A program made the translations under genes and the position numbers. This document shows positions 7,329-13,834 of a DNA stretch of 25,473 bases, piece by piece. The stretch covers positions 1 through 25,473 of the forward strand of contig JAKACR010000011.1 of NCBI GenBank assembly GCA_021821225.1. The letters run 5' to 3'. The stretch's first letter is position 1. Each line of letters opens with the position of its first letter. Below the pieces are notes generated by a model that saw only the letters and a program-made list of their open reading frames with translations, made no database searches and was not told where the DNA came from. Source of the DNA: Bacillota bacterium (lineage in GTDB: Bacteria; Bacillota; Bacilli; Alicyclobacillales; SLC66).

Positions 7329-8165
7329 TTAACTGAGCAGTTTCAGGATGGCCGCCGGCTGTTGCTGCGCCTGGCCGAGCATGGCGAGTCCGACCTGCTG
7401 CAGCACCTGCTGCTGACTGAACTGCGTGTAGGCGGTCGCCATGTTCGTGTTGGTGATGGTCGATTCCGCGTTCTGGAGGTTCTGCGACGAGTTTTGGAGA
7501 TTGGAAATCGTGTAGTTCAACTGATCCTGGATGGCGCCGAGCGATGCCTGATACCCCGACAACTGCGAGATCGCATCCTGCACGAGCGTGATGGCCGCCT
7601 GGGCGCTCGCTGTGCTGCTGATCGAGATCGACGCCGGCGCAATCCCGAGGCTCGTGTTATTGACGGTCGGGATGGTGAACTGTAGGGTCTGCCCGCCGTC
7701 CGCGCCGACCTGCAGCGTCATCGAGGCGGTTGCGAACGATCCGTCAAGCAGCGTCTTGGTGTTGAATTGGGTCGTTTGCGAGATGGTGCGGATCTGATTT
7801 TGCAGCGAGGAGAATTCGGTCTGCAGGTTCGAAAGGTCGCTGGAGGTCTGGGTGCCGTTGGCCGCCTCGACGGCCAGCGTGTTCATCGTCTGCAGGATGC
7901 TCTCGACCTGGTTCATCGCGCCTGTCGCCGTCTGAAGCAGACTCACGCCGTTCTGGGCGTTTTGCGTCGCCTGGTTCAGGCCGTTGACCTGGGACATCAT
8001 CTGCTGCGAGATGGCGTAGCCGGCCGGGTCGTTTGCGGCGCTGTTGATCCGGTTGCCGGAGGACAACTGGGCGTATGAGGTGTTCAATTCATTTTGAACA
8101 TAATTGAGGTTGTTCAGGATATTGCTCGCCGAAGCGTTGTTGTTTACGCTGAAGCTCAACGACAT
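7329..8165 (-). CDS. hag: Flagellin
   Basis: A 278-residue flagellin, the filament subunit exported through the flagellar type III apparatus. The N-terminal D0/D1 region shows the family pattern (LSSGNRINSAANDPAGYAIS, TGAMNQVESILQTMNTLAVE) and the C-terminal region the matching NLQNAESTITNTNMATAY and MLGQAQQQPAAILKLLS. The central variable region is small, so the filament would be built mostly of D0/D1. The ATG at 8165 follows GAAAGGAAG by eight bases. Charged residues are very few: two Arg, two Lys and eleven acidic residues. The protein is rich in Ser, Thr and Asn, offering many possible glycosylation sites. It lies 69 bases after flgL; the fliW–csrA pair that usually sits between flgL and hag is absent. 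Confidence 0.96.
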   Translation of the reverse strand: MSLSFSVNNNASASNILNNLNYVQNELNTSYAQLSSGNRINSAANDPAGYAISQQMMSQVNGLNQATQNAQNGVSLLQTATGAMNQVESILQTMNTLAVEAANGTQTSSDLSNLQTEFSSLQNQIRTISQTTQFNTKTLLDGSFATASMTLQVGADGGQTLQFTIPTVNNTSLGIAPASISISSTASAQAAITLVQDAISQLSGYQASLGAIQDQLNYTISNLQNSSQNLQNAESTITNTNMATAYTQFSQQQVLQQVGLAMLGQAQQQPAAILKLLS

Positions 8166-8234
8166 GTGAAGCACTTCCTTTCAATCCGTCAGATGTATGT
8201 GCTGCGTGTTGCAACTGCTGGATTTCGCCGCCGA

Positions 8235-9155
8235 TCAGCCGTTTGGCAGGTAGCTGACGAGCGACGGCAACAGGATGCTCGCCCCCATCTTCAACGCTGC
8301 CTGGAACACTGTCTGGTCAGTGTTGAACTGGGTGATGACCTGAGCCATATTTGCGTCAACGATCACCCCCTTTTGGGTGGTCATCCGCTGCGAGTACTGA
8401 TCCATCAGGTTCTGCGCGGATGTCATGCGCTGGATGCGCGTTCCCAAGTCCGCATTGATATTGACAACCTGGTTCAGGTTGGCGTTCAGATTCGACAGAT
8501 CCTGCGACAGCGCGGCGTGGTTGCCGTTCGCCAGGTCGGTCACGATGCTCTGCAGCGTCCCCTGAAGGTCGCTAGTCGCGCCAGCGGATGTGGTGAGAAA
8601 CATCGCGCCTGCGGTCGCATTGACGTTGACCTGGACGCCGGACATGATCGTGTAGGCGATCGCCTGCGTCGCGCCTGGCGGCGCGCTCGCCGCCGCGCCG
8701 CCGTACCCCGCGTAACCGGACGGCGCCGTGGCTGTCGCCGTACCGCCAAACAGGTAGCGGTTGCCCTGCTTGCTGTCCAGGACCTGGTTGACCGCCTCCG
8801 CTAACTGTTTTGCCGTCTGTGAGAGCGCGGCGTTTCCGGATGCGCTGTTCGCCGGAGTGTTCAATCCCTGCAGCACGGTGCCCTGTACCTGCTGCAGTTG
8901 GCTGATGATCGACTGGATCGCGGCGGAACTGTTTTTCATCCAGGTGAGTCCCGCCGATATGGTGCTCTGGTAGGCCGTGATCTGGCTCAATGTGGCGTTG
9001 ACGGCCATAACCTGCGACACCGCGAGCGGGTTGTCCGACGGTTGGTTCAACACTTTTCCCGTGGACATCTGCACCTGGGCATTCTGCATGCGCTGCGCGT
9101 CCTGTGTGAGGTTGTACAGGAATTGCTGCGTCATCATGTTCTGCGTGATTCTCAC
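8235..9155 (-). CDS. flgL: Flagellar hook-associated protein 3 FlgL
   Basis: A 306-residue FlgL, the second junction protein between hook and filament. It begins MRITQNMMTQQFLYNL, the family's typical N-terminus, continues with the flagellin-like MSTGKVLNQPSDNPLAVSQ segment and ends with a flagellin-like helix (VITQFNTDQTVFQAALKMG). It is close in length to B. subtilis FlgL (298). The start codon is GTG at 9155, behind a GGGGGTGA stretch. It follows flgK in the block but is separated from it by 263 bases filled with repeats, which is unusual because flgK and flgL are normally adjacent. Confidence 0.95.
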   Translation of the reverse strand: MRITQNMMTQQFLYNLTQDAQRMQNAQVQMSTGKVLNQPSDNPLAVSQVMAVNATLSQITAYQSTISAGLTWMKNSSAAIQSIISQLQQVQGTVLQGLNTPANSASGNAALSQTAKQLAEAVNQVLDSKQGNRYLFGGTATATAPSGYAGYGGAAASAPPGATQAIAYTIMSGVQVNVNATAGAMFLTTSAGATSDLQGTLQSIVTDLANGNHAALSQDLSNLNANLNQVVNINADLGTRIQRMTSAQNLMDQYSQRMTTQKGVIVDANMAQVITQFNTDQTVFQAALKMGASILLPSLVSYLPNG

Positions 9156-9220
9156 CTGCTCACCCCCACGCCTGCTTCGTCAAAGCCTGCCTATCCTGAA
9201 AATGCGATTCCGCTGCCAGT

Positions 9221-9291
9221 CGTCGCCCTGCCCTATGCCCTCTGCTCAGACACCGCTTCGCGAAACTCGCCGGGCATAGGGCAGGGCGACG
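9221..9291. repeat. Perfect 20-bp inverted repeat in the flgK–flgL gap
   Basis: The arm at 9221–9240 (CGTCGCCCTGCCCTATGCCC) is matched exactly in reverse complement at 9272–9291, around a 31-base loop that itself contains TTCGCGAA. In RNA this would be a very stable stem-loop between flgK and flgL. No T-run follows on the minus strand. Together with the degenerate direct repeat next to it, it looks like a REP- or MITE-like intergenic element rather than a simple terminator. Confidence 0.8.
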
Positions 9292-9390
9292 GCCCAGCAA
9301 CTTTGTCCATGGCGTTGAACTTGCGACGAGCAAAGGGATGCTGGCGGCCCAACAAACCTTGTCCATGGTGCGGAACTCGCGGGCACAGGG
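9291..9390. repeat. Two degenerate direct repeat units in the flgK–flgL gap
   Basis: Two units of about 45–47 bases, starting at 9291 and 9346 (period 55), share GGCCC-A-CAA, then TTGTCCATGG, then a GGAACT/TGAACT-TTGCG-like segment and a final AGGG. A shorter third match (GAAACTCGCCGGGCATAGGG) lies in the loop and right arm of the adjacent inverted repeat. The copies have diverged but the register is clear, so this is probably a repeat family of the genome. Confidence 0.6.
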
Positions 9391-9418
9391 AGGAGGGCGC
9401 CGGTTCCGGACGGGAGAA

Positions 9419-10903
9419 TTATGGTACGCTGGCAAGCAGCGTCTGGATCATCTGATCAAATACGGTGATAAATTTGGCCGCCGCGCTGTACGCGTTCTGA
9501 TACTGCACCATCTGCGCCGCCTGTTGGTTGATGTCGACGCCGGACACCGACTGGCGCAACTGGGACGACTGCTGCGCGAGCGCGTTTGCCGTCTGTTCGC
9601 TCGAAATGGTGTTCGCCGTTTCGGTTCCTATAGACGAGACGATCTGGGCGACTCCCTGGTCGAACGTCCCGGTGAAATTCTGTGTGGAGGAAGGGACGCC
9701 TGTTATGGAGTTATAAAGGTTGTAGGAAAATGCCGTCGTCGCGTTCTGCACGTTTGCGACAGCCTGCGCCGTGCTGTTGTTTCCCGGATTTGCGGAGCCC
9801 GCGGTGGACAGGGAGGACGCAGTAAAGGCGGAGGCGGTCGTCAGGTACACGACCGGACTGTCCGCGGGCGGTGTGCCTGTTCCTGTCGGATTCACATTGA
9901 AAACGGCGCCACCGTATGCCTGGTTGACTTGCGATGCGAGGTTTTGCATATATGCGTTTAAGTAAGCCAGCGTATTGCGCACATCCGTGATGCCCGCCAC
10001 ATTCCCCGCGATCGAGCCGGATGTGATCGCACCTAGGAGCGCCGCGTCGGTCGGCGCGGGCTGCGGGGGCGATCCCGGCGGTCCCACCAGGTAAATCGTC
10101 TGGTTGCCAGCCGACAGTGTGACATCGAGGTATCCAGGGTACTTTGGCGTCGGAGTCGCCCCGCCAGTCATCTGCGGATCCTGGAAATACTTGATGTTTG
10201 CCAACTGCGCCATCTTGTCGAGAAGAACGCTGCGCTGGTCTTCCAGCGTATTGGGACTCGCGCCAGTCTGGCTGGCGCTCACGATCTGCGAGTTCAGTTG
10301 CGCAACCTGCGCGGCGTACGACACGAGCTCTCCCAGTTGTCCGGAAGGTCCGCCTTGCGCGGATGATTGCGCGGTGCCGACCACCGTTTGAAGATTGGCC
10401 TGCATGGCGGAGAGTTGGTTGCCCACCGACTGAAAAGTCTGCCCAAGGCTCTGCGCCTGGGATACCACCGCCTGTGCGGCTGCCGTATTGCCGGGATCTG
10501 TGGACAGTGTCTGCCAGGATGCGAAGAACTGGTCCAGCGCGTGCTGCATGCTCTGCGAACTGGGTTCGTTCAGGATGCCTTCGATCTGTGTGAGGATATC
10601 GTTGTGCGCTTTGTACATCTGGTACGATCCCTGATTGACCCGGTCCTGGGCGTTGTAGAAAGCGCTGATCTGCCGTGTCACCTGATTGACGGTGACGCCC
10701 TCTCCCGTCTGGCCGGACAGCAGCGGCGCGTTGCCTGACGGAAGCACCGGGAACGCTCCGTATTCGCCCAGTTGTGCGACTTCTTGCGCATAGCCCGGCG
10801 TGTTGGCGTTCGCGATGTTGTTGGCGATCACGCTCTCCGCCTGGGATGCGGCATCCAGAGCCGTCATGCCAGTGTTGAGTGGAAGGAATGTTGAGATCTG
10901 CAT
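9419..10903 (-). CDS. flgK: Flagellar hook-associated protein 1 FlgK
   Basis: A 494-residue FlgK, the first hook–filament junction protein. The N-terminus shows the rod/hook family signature (FLPLNTGMTALDAASQAESVIANNIANANTPGYAQE, given here as two halves: TGMTALDAASQAESVIANN then IANANTPGYAQE) and the C-terminus ends in the usual VDINQQAAQMVQYQNAYSAA helix. B. subtilis FlgK is 507 residues. The ATG at 10903 has AAAGGATGG about nine bases upstream; in-frame codons upstream lie inside a repeat and lack a ribosome site. It is preceded by a 260-base gap holding a 39-bp direct repeat and a cruciform, so flgK may have its own transcript start or an attenuated one. Confidence 0.95.
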   Translation of the reverse strand: MQISTFLPLNTGMTALDAASQAESVIANNIANANTPGYAQEVAQLGEYGAFPVLPSGNAPLLSGQTGEGVTVNQVTRQISAFYNAQDRVNQGSYQMYKAHNDILTQIEGILNEPSSQSMQHALDQFFASWQTLSTDPGNTAAAQAVVSQAQSLGQTFQSVGNQLSAMQANLQTVVGTAQSSAQGGPSGQLGELVSYAAQVAQLNSQIVSASQTGASPNTLEDQRSVLLDKMAQLANIKYFQDPQMTGGATPTPKYPGYLDVTLSAGNQTIYLVGPPGSPPQPAPTDAALLGAITSGSIAGNVAGITDVRNTLAYLNAYMQNLASQVNQAYGGAVFNVNPTGTGTPPADSPVVYLTTASAFTASSLSTAGSANPGNNSTAQAVANVQNATTAFSYNLYNSITGVPSSTQNFTGTFDQGVAQIVSSIGTETANTISSEQTANALAQQSSQLRQSVSGVDINQQAAQMVQYQNAYSAAAKFITVFDQMIQTLLASVP

Positions 10904-10930
10904 GACGACGGTCCATCCTTTCTGTGAGAA

Positions 10931-11128
10931 GTAGTTCAAAAAAGTGGGCAGAACTCCCCGGCGCATTGCCGCGTCATCGCCAGAAATGCTCCCTCACGTA
11001 CCCAAACGTACGCTCGGTCCGCATTTCTGGCTGCTTTCTTGCACTGCGTGGGTCTTACCTGCCCTCTTTTTGAACGGATTCTATAAAAGGTAGTTCAAAA
11101 AAGTGGGCAGAACTCCCCGGCGCATTGC
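10931..11128. repeat. Structured intergenic element: 39-bp direct repeats flanking an inverted repeat
   Basis: The 39 bases at 10931–10969 recur exactly at 11090–11128 (both start GTAGTTCAAAAAAGTGGGCA and end GGCGCATTGC). Between them, GCCAGAAATGC at 10979–10989 pairs perfectly with GCATTTCTGGC at 11021–11031, with an inner CGTAC/GTACG stem, giving a long cruciform. A further part, CTGCCCTCTTTTTGAAC near 11060–11076, is an inverted partial copy of the direct repeat. This organisation (direct repeats, inverted core, no gene) resembles dispersed intergenic repeat elements of Bacilli. It lies between flgN and flgK. Confidence 0.8.
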
Positions 11129-11164
11129 GGTTTGAACTGGAATGAGAGGTTGTTCAGACGCGCT

Positions 11165-11536
11165 TTAGCCCACGCGGGAAAATGCAAGATGACCGGCAAA
11201 CGTCTGCATGACGCCTTCGACCATGAGCAACGCTTGTCCCACCAGCGCCTGCTGTGCCTGTATCGCATCCGTCAGCCTCTTCAACCGTTCGCGTTCCGCC
11301 TCTCCGACGGGACTGCCCTGCAGCTTGCGCGCCCAGACGCACTGTTCAACGACGAGTTCTTCGATTCGTCCCACTTCATTGGCGATGAGCGCGTCCATGA
11401 CCTGTTTGTTCAACTTCTCAAGCTGCGCGATGCACTGCGCCGCCGTATCGCTTGTTTGCCCATCCATGCGTCCGCTCCATTCCGCAGAAGCCGTCCCCGT
11501 TGATCCAGTGGGATCAACCGATGTGTTTGCCGTCAA
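11165..11536 (-). CDS. flgN: FlgN-type chaperone for FlgK/FlgL
   Basis: A 123-residue FlgN-like export chaperone, expected to hold FlgK and FlgL in the cytoplasm until export. After an extended polar N-terminus, about residues 32–115 form helices with the family pattern (CIAQLEKLNKQVMDALI, then EELVVEQCVWARKLQG, then LKRLTDAIQAQQALVGQ). Its start overlaps the end of flgM by 23 bases, so the two are translationally linked. Alternative downstream starts are possible because the first 30 residues look unstructured. Position between flgM and flgK is the family standard. Confidence 0.8.
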   Translation of the reverse strand: MTANTSVDPTGSTGTASAEWSGRMDGQTSDTAAQCIAQLEKLNKQVMDALIANEVGRIEELVVEQCVWARKLQGSPVGEAERERLKRLTDAIQAQQALVGQALLMVEGVMQTFAGHLAFSRVG

Positions 11537-11723
11537 TCAGGGCGCGGGCAAGCGTGCCGAGATCGACCGCGTGCGCCCCGTTCGCGATGGCTTGCTTGAT
11601 GCGTTCGAGATCGGCCGCTCTTGAAGATCTGTACGGCGCTCCCTGTTGCGTTTTTCCTTCGCTCTGCGCCGCCGGGCTTGCGCCTGTCGGGCCGGAAACA
11701 GGCCGAATGAACGACTGGTCCAT
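11514..11723 (-). CDS. flgM: Anti-sigma factor FlgM
   Basis: A 69-residue FlgM, shorter than the 88-residue B. subtilis protein. FlgM binds the flagellar sigma factor and blocks late gene expression until it is exported after hook completion. The C-terminal sigma-binding part is well kept: LERIKQAIANGAHAVDLGTLARALI at about 39–63 (shown here in the order LERIKQAIANG, then HAVDLGTLARALI) matches the family's R-x-x-x-I-K-x-A-I-x-x-G-x-Y-x-V-D pattern. The N-terminal half is disordered and rich in Pro, Ser and Gln. The ATG at 11723 follows AAGGGGGAG by five bases. It starts only 18 bases after the sigma-factor stop codon, an unusually tight sigma/anti-sigma arrangement. Confidence 0.87.
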   Translation of the reverse strand: MDQSFIRPVSGPTGASPAAQSEGKTQQGAPYRSSRAADLERIKQAIANGAHAVDLGTLARALIDGKHIG

Positions 11724-11741
11724 TCTGTCTCCCCCTTCACT

Positions 11742-12329
11742 CTATACATCGGTCGTATTTGCTTTTTTTTTGCGCAGTTGCCGGACTCCGAGCAAATTTT
11801 TTTTGACCTTGTCCAATGCCTGGTGATAGGCGCGCGTGACGGTCGATACGGAAACGTCCATCGCGTAGGCAATTTCCGTAAATGTGTAGCCGTGTTCCAC
11901 GAAGAGAGAAATGATGAGCCGTTCGCGATCCTCCAGTTGTTGCAGTGCGTGGATCACATCCATCCACAGTTCGTGATCTTCATAGACAACGCCGGCTGAA
12001 AGGTCGACCGCGTGTTCGAGATCCACCGTATAGGGGGTTTCGTACGCGCGCAATTTCGCCTGTTCTGTGCGGGTGACCTTCACGGGCGAAGAGTCACGCA
12101 GTGCGTCGCGCATGCCGTACTTGCTCTGCTGCCGGAAGAGGATGTCGTTTGCATCGCAGGCGCAACTGAGCCCCTGGCGCAGACAGAACTGCCACCAGCG
12201 CAGGACCGCAGCCCCGACGAGGTCGTCCGCGTCGATGGCGGCGCTTTTGCGCAGTCCTGCGAGTCTGATCGCCAGGCGTCTTAGGTAGCTCATTTGTTCA
12301 GGTGTGAAGTCGTTTGCCGGATACTCCAC
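11742..12329 (-). CDS. Divergent sigma-28-like (sigma-70 family) factor preceding flgM
   Basis: A 195-residue sigma-70 family protein. Region 2 spans about residues 8–80 (MSYLRRLAIRLAGL, DADDLVGAAVLRWWQF, SKYGMRDALRDSSP; the last resembles the FliA R-x-R-G-A-M-x-D-x-L-R motif). Region 4 spans about 120–180, with the helix-turn-helix TFTEIAYAMDVSVSTVTRAY. Region 3 is much shortened. FliA/SigD proteins are usually ~240–255 residues. The GTG at 12329 is chosen because GGAGGAG lies four bases upstream; the in-frame sequence before it is proline- and arginine-rich and not sigma-like. It heads the minus-strand block and is followed at once by flgM, so it is probably the FlgM target or a paralogue of SigD. 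It has a CxC (SCAC) in region 2. Whether it replaces SigD is unknown. Confidence 0.75.
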   Translation of the reverse strand: MEYPANDFTPEQMSYLRRLAIRLAGLRKSAAIDADDLVGAAVLRWWQFCLRQGLSCACDANDILFRQQSKYGMRDALRDSSPVKVTRTEQAKLRAYETPYTVDLEHAVDLSAGVVYEDHELWMDVIHALQQLEDRERLIISLFVEHGYTFTEIAYAMDVSVSTVTRAYHQALDKVKKNLLGVRQLRKKKANTTDV

Positions 12330-12484
12330 TGTACTCCTCCATAGGTTTTTTGCGCGATGTAACGGATACGGATCTATGTATCGGACACGCGTCTGCACAA
12401 CGGTGCGGGGGCGGGTTTCCTCGCAAGTTCCCAAGATAAACCTAACATAACACAGCGCGGCGACCGCGGTCATGTTCAGTTAAG

Positions 12485-12528
12485 ACTGCGCGATTCACCA
12501 GTCGGCACTGCGCGATCCGCCAGTCGGT
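12485..12528. repeat. Two tandem 22-bp repeats upstream of hpf
   Basis: ACTGCGCGATTCACCAGTCG (12485 onward) and ACTGCGCGATCCGCCAGTCG (12507 onward) are adjacent 22-bp units agreeing at 19 of 22 positions. They lie about 50 bases upstream of the hpf -35 hexamer, within the 300-base divergent gap between the sigma-factor gene and hpf. They could be paired sites for a regulator, or a simple duplication. Apart from these repeats and the hpf promoter I see nothing definite in the gap; no good promoter for the sigma gene was found. Confidence 0.6.
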
Positions 12529-12575
12529 GGGGATGTGTGGGAGAGTCCGGCGTGCGCCGGGGACAAAACTTCTTT

Positions 12576-12604
12576 TTGCCGCGCTCTGTAGGCAATGCTA
12601 TACT
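12576..12604 (+). promoter_or_regulatory. Sigma-A promoter of hpf
   Basis: TTGCCG at 12576–12581 and TATACT at 12599–12604 are separated by exactly 17 bases, 26 bases before the hpf ATG. Both hexamers are close to the vegetative consensus. The short leader leaves room only for the ribosome site AAGGGAGG. Confidence 0.75.
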
Positions 12605-12629
12605 CTTTTTAAGAAGGGAGGATCCGAAG

Positions 12630-13199
12630 ATGAAGATTCACGTTCGTGGAGACCATCATCTGGATGTGACGCCCGCCTTGAGAGAGTATGTTGAAAAAAA
12701 ACTGGGCCGCTTGAAACGGTATCGGGAAGCGGAGGAGACCAAGGAGGTCAATGTGACCATGGCTGTCACGCGCGACGTGCACAGCGTGGAGGTGACCATG
12801 CCGATCGCGCATCTGCTGTTGCGCGCGGAGGAGAGGTCTCCCGACATGTACGCTTCAATCGACATGGTGGTAGACAAGCTGGAAAAACAATTGGCCAGGT
12901 ACAAACACAGAGTGGGGCAGAAGGTCGATCAGCGGCAAAAGGCGGAAGGGAACCGGGCGAAAACGGGACAGCGCCTATCGCGCGGCGCGGAACACGCCGA
13001 GGAATCGGAGAGCGATGCTGAACTGACGGTTGTCCGCAAGAAAGAATTCGACATGAAGCCCATGCATATTGATGAAGCGATCATGCAGATGGACATGCTC
13101 GGGCATGATTTTTTTGTCTTCGCAGATGCGGATACGAATAAAACAAACGTCGTGTACAGGCGGCATGACGGCCAGTACGGGCTGATCGAAACGAGCTGA
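12630..13199 (+). CDS. hpf: Long-form ribosome hibernation promoting factor
   Basis: A 189-residue long HPF (YvyD type), which binds the 30S subunit and pairs 70S ribosomes into inactive 100S dimers in slow growth. The N-terminal S30AE domain covers about residues 1–100 (MKIHVRGDHHLDVTPALREY, YVEKKLGRLKRY) and the C-terminal dimerisation domain about 130–187 (VVRKKEFDMKPMHIDEAIMQ, MDMLGHDFFVFADADTNKTN), joined by a charged linker. The length equals the B. subtilis protein. The ATG at 12630 follows AAGGGAGGA. It has its own promoter at 12576–12604. In Bacillus hpf directly precedes secA; here a small membrane-protein gene, decayed genes and an IS lie between. Confidence 0.95.
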   Translation: MKIHVRGDHHLDVTPALREYVEKKLGRLKRYREAEETKEVNVTMAVTRDVHSVEVTMPIAHLLLRAEERSPDMYASIDMVVDKLEKQLARYKHRVGQKVDQRQKAEGNRAKTGQRLSRGAEHAEESESDAELTVVRKKEFDMKPMHIDEAIMQMDMLGHDFFVFADADTNKTNVVYRRHDGQYGLIETS

Positions 13200-13391
13200 T
13201 GTCCTGCTTGGCGCCGGCTGGCTTGCTGATAACGCGACTCTTCCGGACCAAGGGAGTGGTGATGAAATCCGCTGTGCTGGCGATCCGATTTCCGCCATCC
13301 ATTCCGCCGTAGGCCGGGAAAGGCGGACTGGCGTTTTGAATATGCTGGTAGAGGGTGTGATGGCGGGGTTGGAATGCTGGGGGGAGAGGGC

Positions 13392-13655
13392 GTGGGCGTC
13401 CTTGTCTGGATTGGACAGATAGTCGCCTTCCTCGCGGTTTGGAAGGTTGCCCATCTGCTGTTTTGGAACCTGCGCAAGATGACGGGCTTCACTACGCTGT
13501 TCGTCTCCATGGCGGTGACGCTGCTCATCGCGCTTGCGGCTGTGGCACTGTTGCGCGCGGTGGACGACAGTTGGGCCAAGGTTTTGCTCGCCGCGCTGAT
13601 AGTGGGTGTGGCAAGCGGCGAGTACGAGTATAACCGGGGATTGCATTCGTCGTAA
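13392..13655 (+). CDS. Small hydrophobic membrane protein of unknown function
   Basis: An 87-residue protein with three hydrophobic stretches (about residues 3–24, 34–56 and 61–76) linked by a short basic loop (NLRKMTG) and an aspartate pair, ending in a polar EYEYNRGLHSS tail. I do not recognise the family. The GTG at 13392 has a long GGGGGGAGAGGG stretch just upstream and is preferred over the ATG at 13374. It lies 192 bases after hpf on the same strand and is followed by a strong hairpin at 13671–13710. Codon use resembles the neighbours, so it is probably a real gene. Confidence 0.55.
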   Translation: MGVLVWIGQIVAFLAVWKVAHLLFWNLRKMTGFTTLFVSMAVTLLIALAAVALLRAVDDSWAKVLLAALIVGVASGEYEYNRGLHSS

Positions 13656-13670
13656 GCGGGGCCTGACGCG

Positions 13671-13710
13671 GCGGCAAGCGAAGGAAGCGCGGTCTTCTTT
13701 CGCTTGCCGC
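13671..13710. terminator. Strong hairpin downstream of the small membrane protein gene
   Basis: Seventeen-base arms (13671–13687 and 13694–13710, sharing GCGGCAAGCGAA and its complement) pair with a single G·U and a six-base loop. The position 15 bases after a stop codon suggests transcript termination or 3'-end protection, but no T-run follows on either strand. Confidence 0.5.
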
Positions 13711-13770
13711 AAGACTGTGTGCTCCGATCACTGTGTGAGAGGCGTGTAGTATAGTTGGCAATTCATTTGG

Positions 13771-13818
13771 AGGCGTGTGATAAAACCTGCGAAAATTCGG
13801 TTTATCACATATCCGCCT
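13771..13818. repeat. Imperfect inverted repeat upstream of the decayed methyltransferase/GT genes
   Basis: AGGCG-TG-TGATAAAACC pairs with GGTTTATCA-CATATC-CGCCT around an 11-base loop. The stem is interrupted by a bulge and mismatches. It lies immediately before the weak ribosome site of the 13835 reading frame. It might mark a boundary of the inserted, AT-richer segment. Confidence 0.4.
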
Positions 13819-13834
13819 GTAAGAGGCATTAATT

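Noticed and set aside
9711..10916. A 401-codon minus-strand frame overlapping flgK in another phase
   Set aside because: The FlgK frame has family motifs from end to end; the overlapping frame is rich in Arg, Gly and His and shows none.
10931..11128. CRISPR array
   Set aside because: Only two repeat copies exist, the interval between them contains its own large inverted repeat, and there are no cas genes nearby.
12330..12480. A sigma-D promoter (GTCCGATA on the minus strand) for the flagellar sigma gene
   Set aside because: The -10-like octamer has no TAAA at the required distance; no convincing -35 of any class was found.
13200..13371. Intrinsic terminator after hpf (CCGCC…GGCGG near 13307–13328)
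   Set aside because: A five-base stem with a long loop, and the following T stretch is displaced and short.
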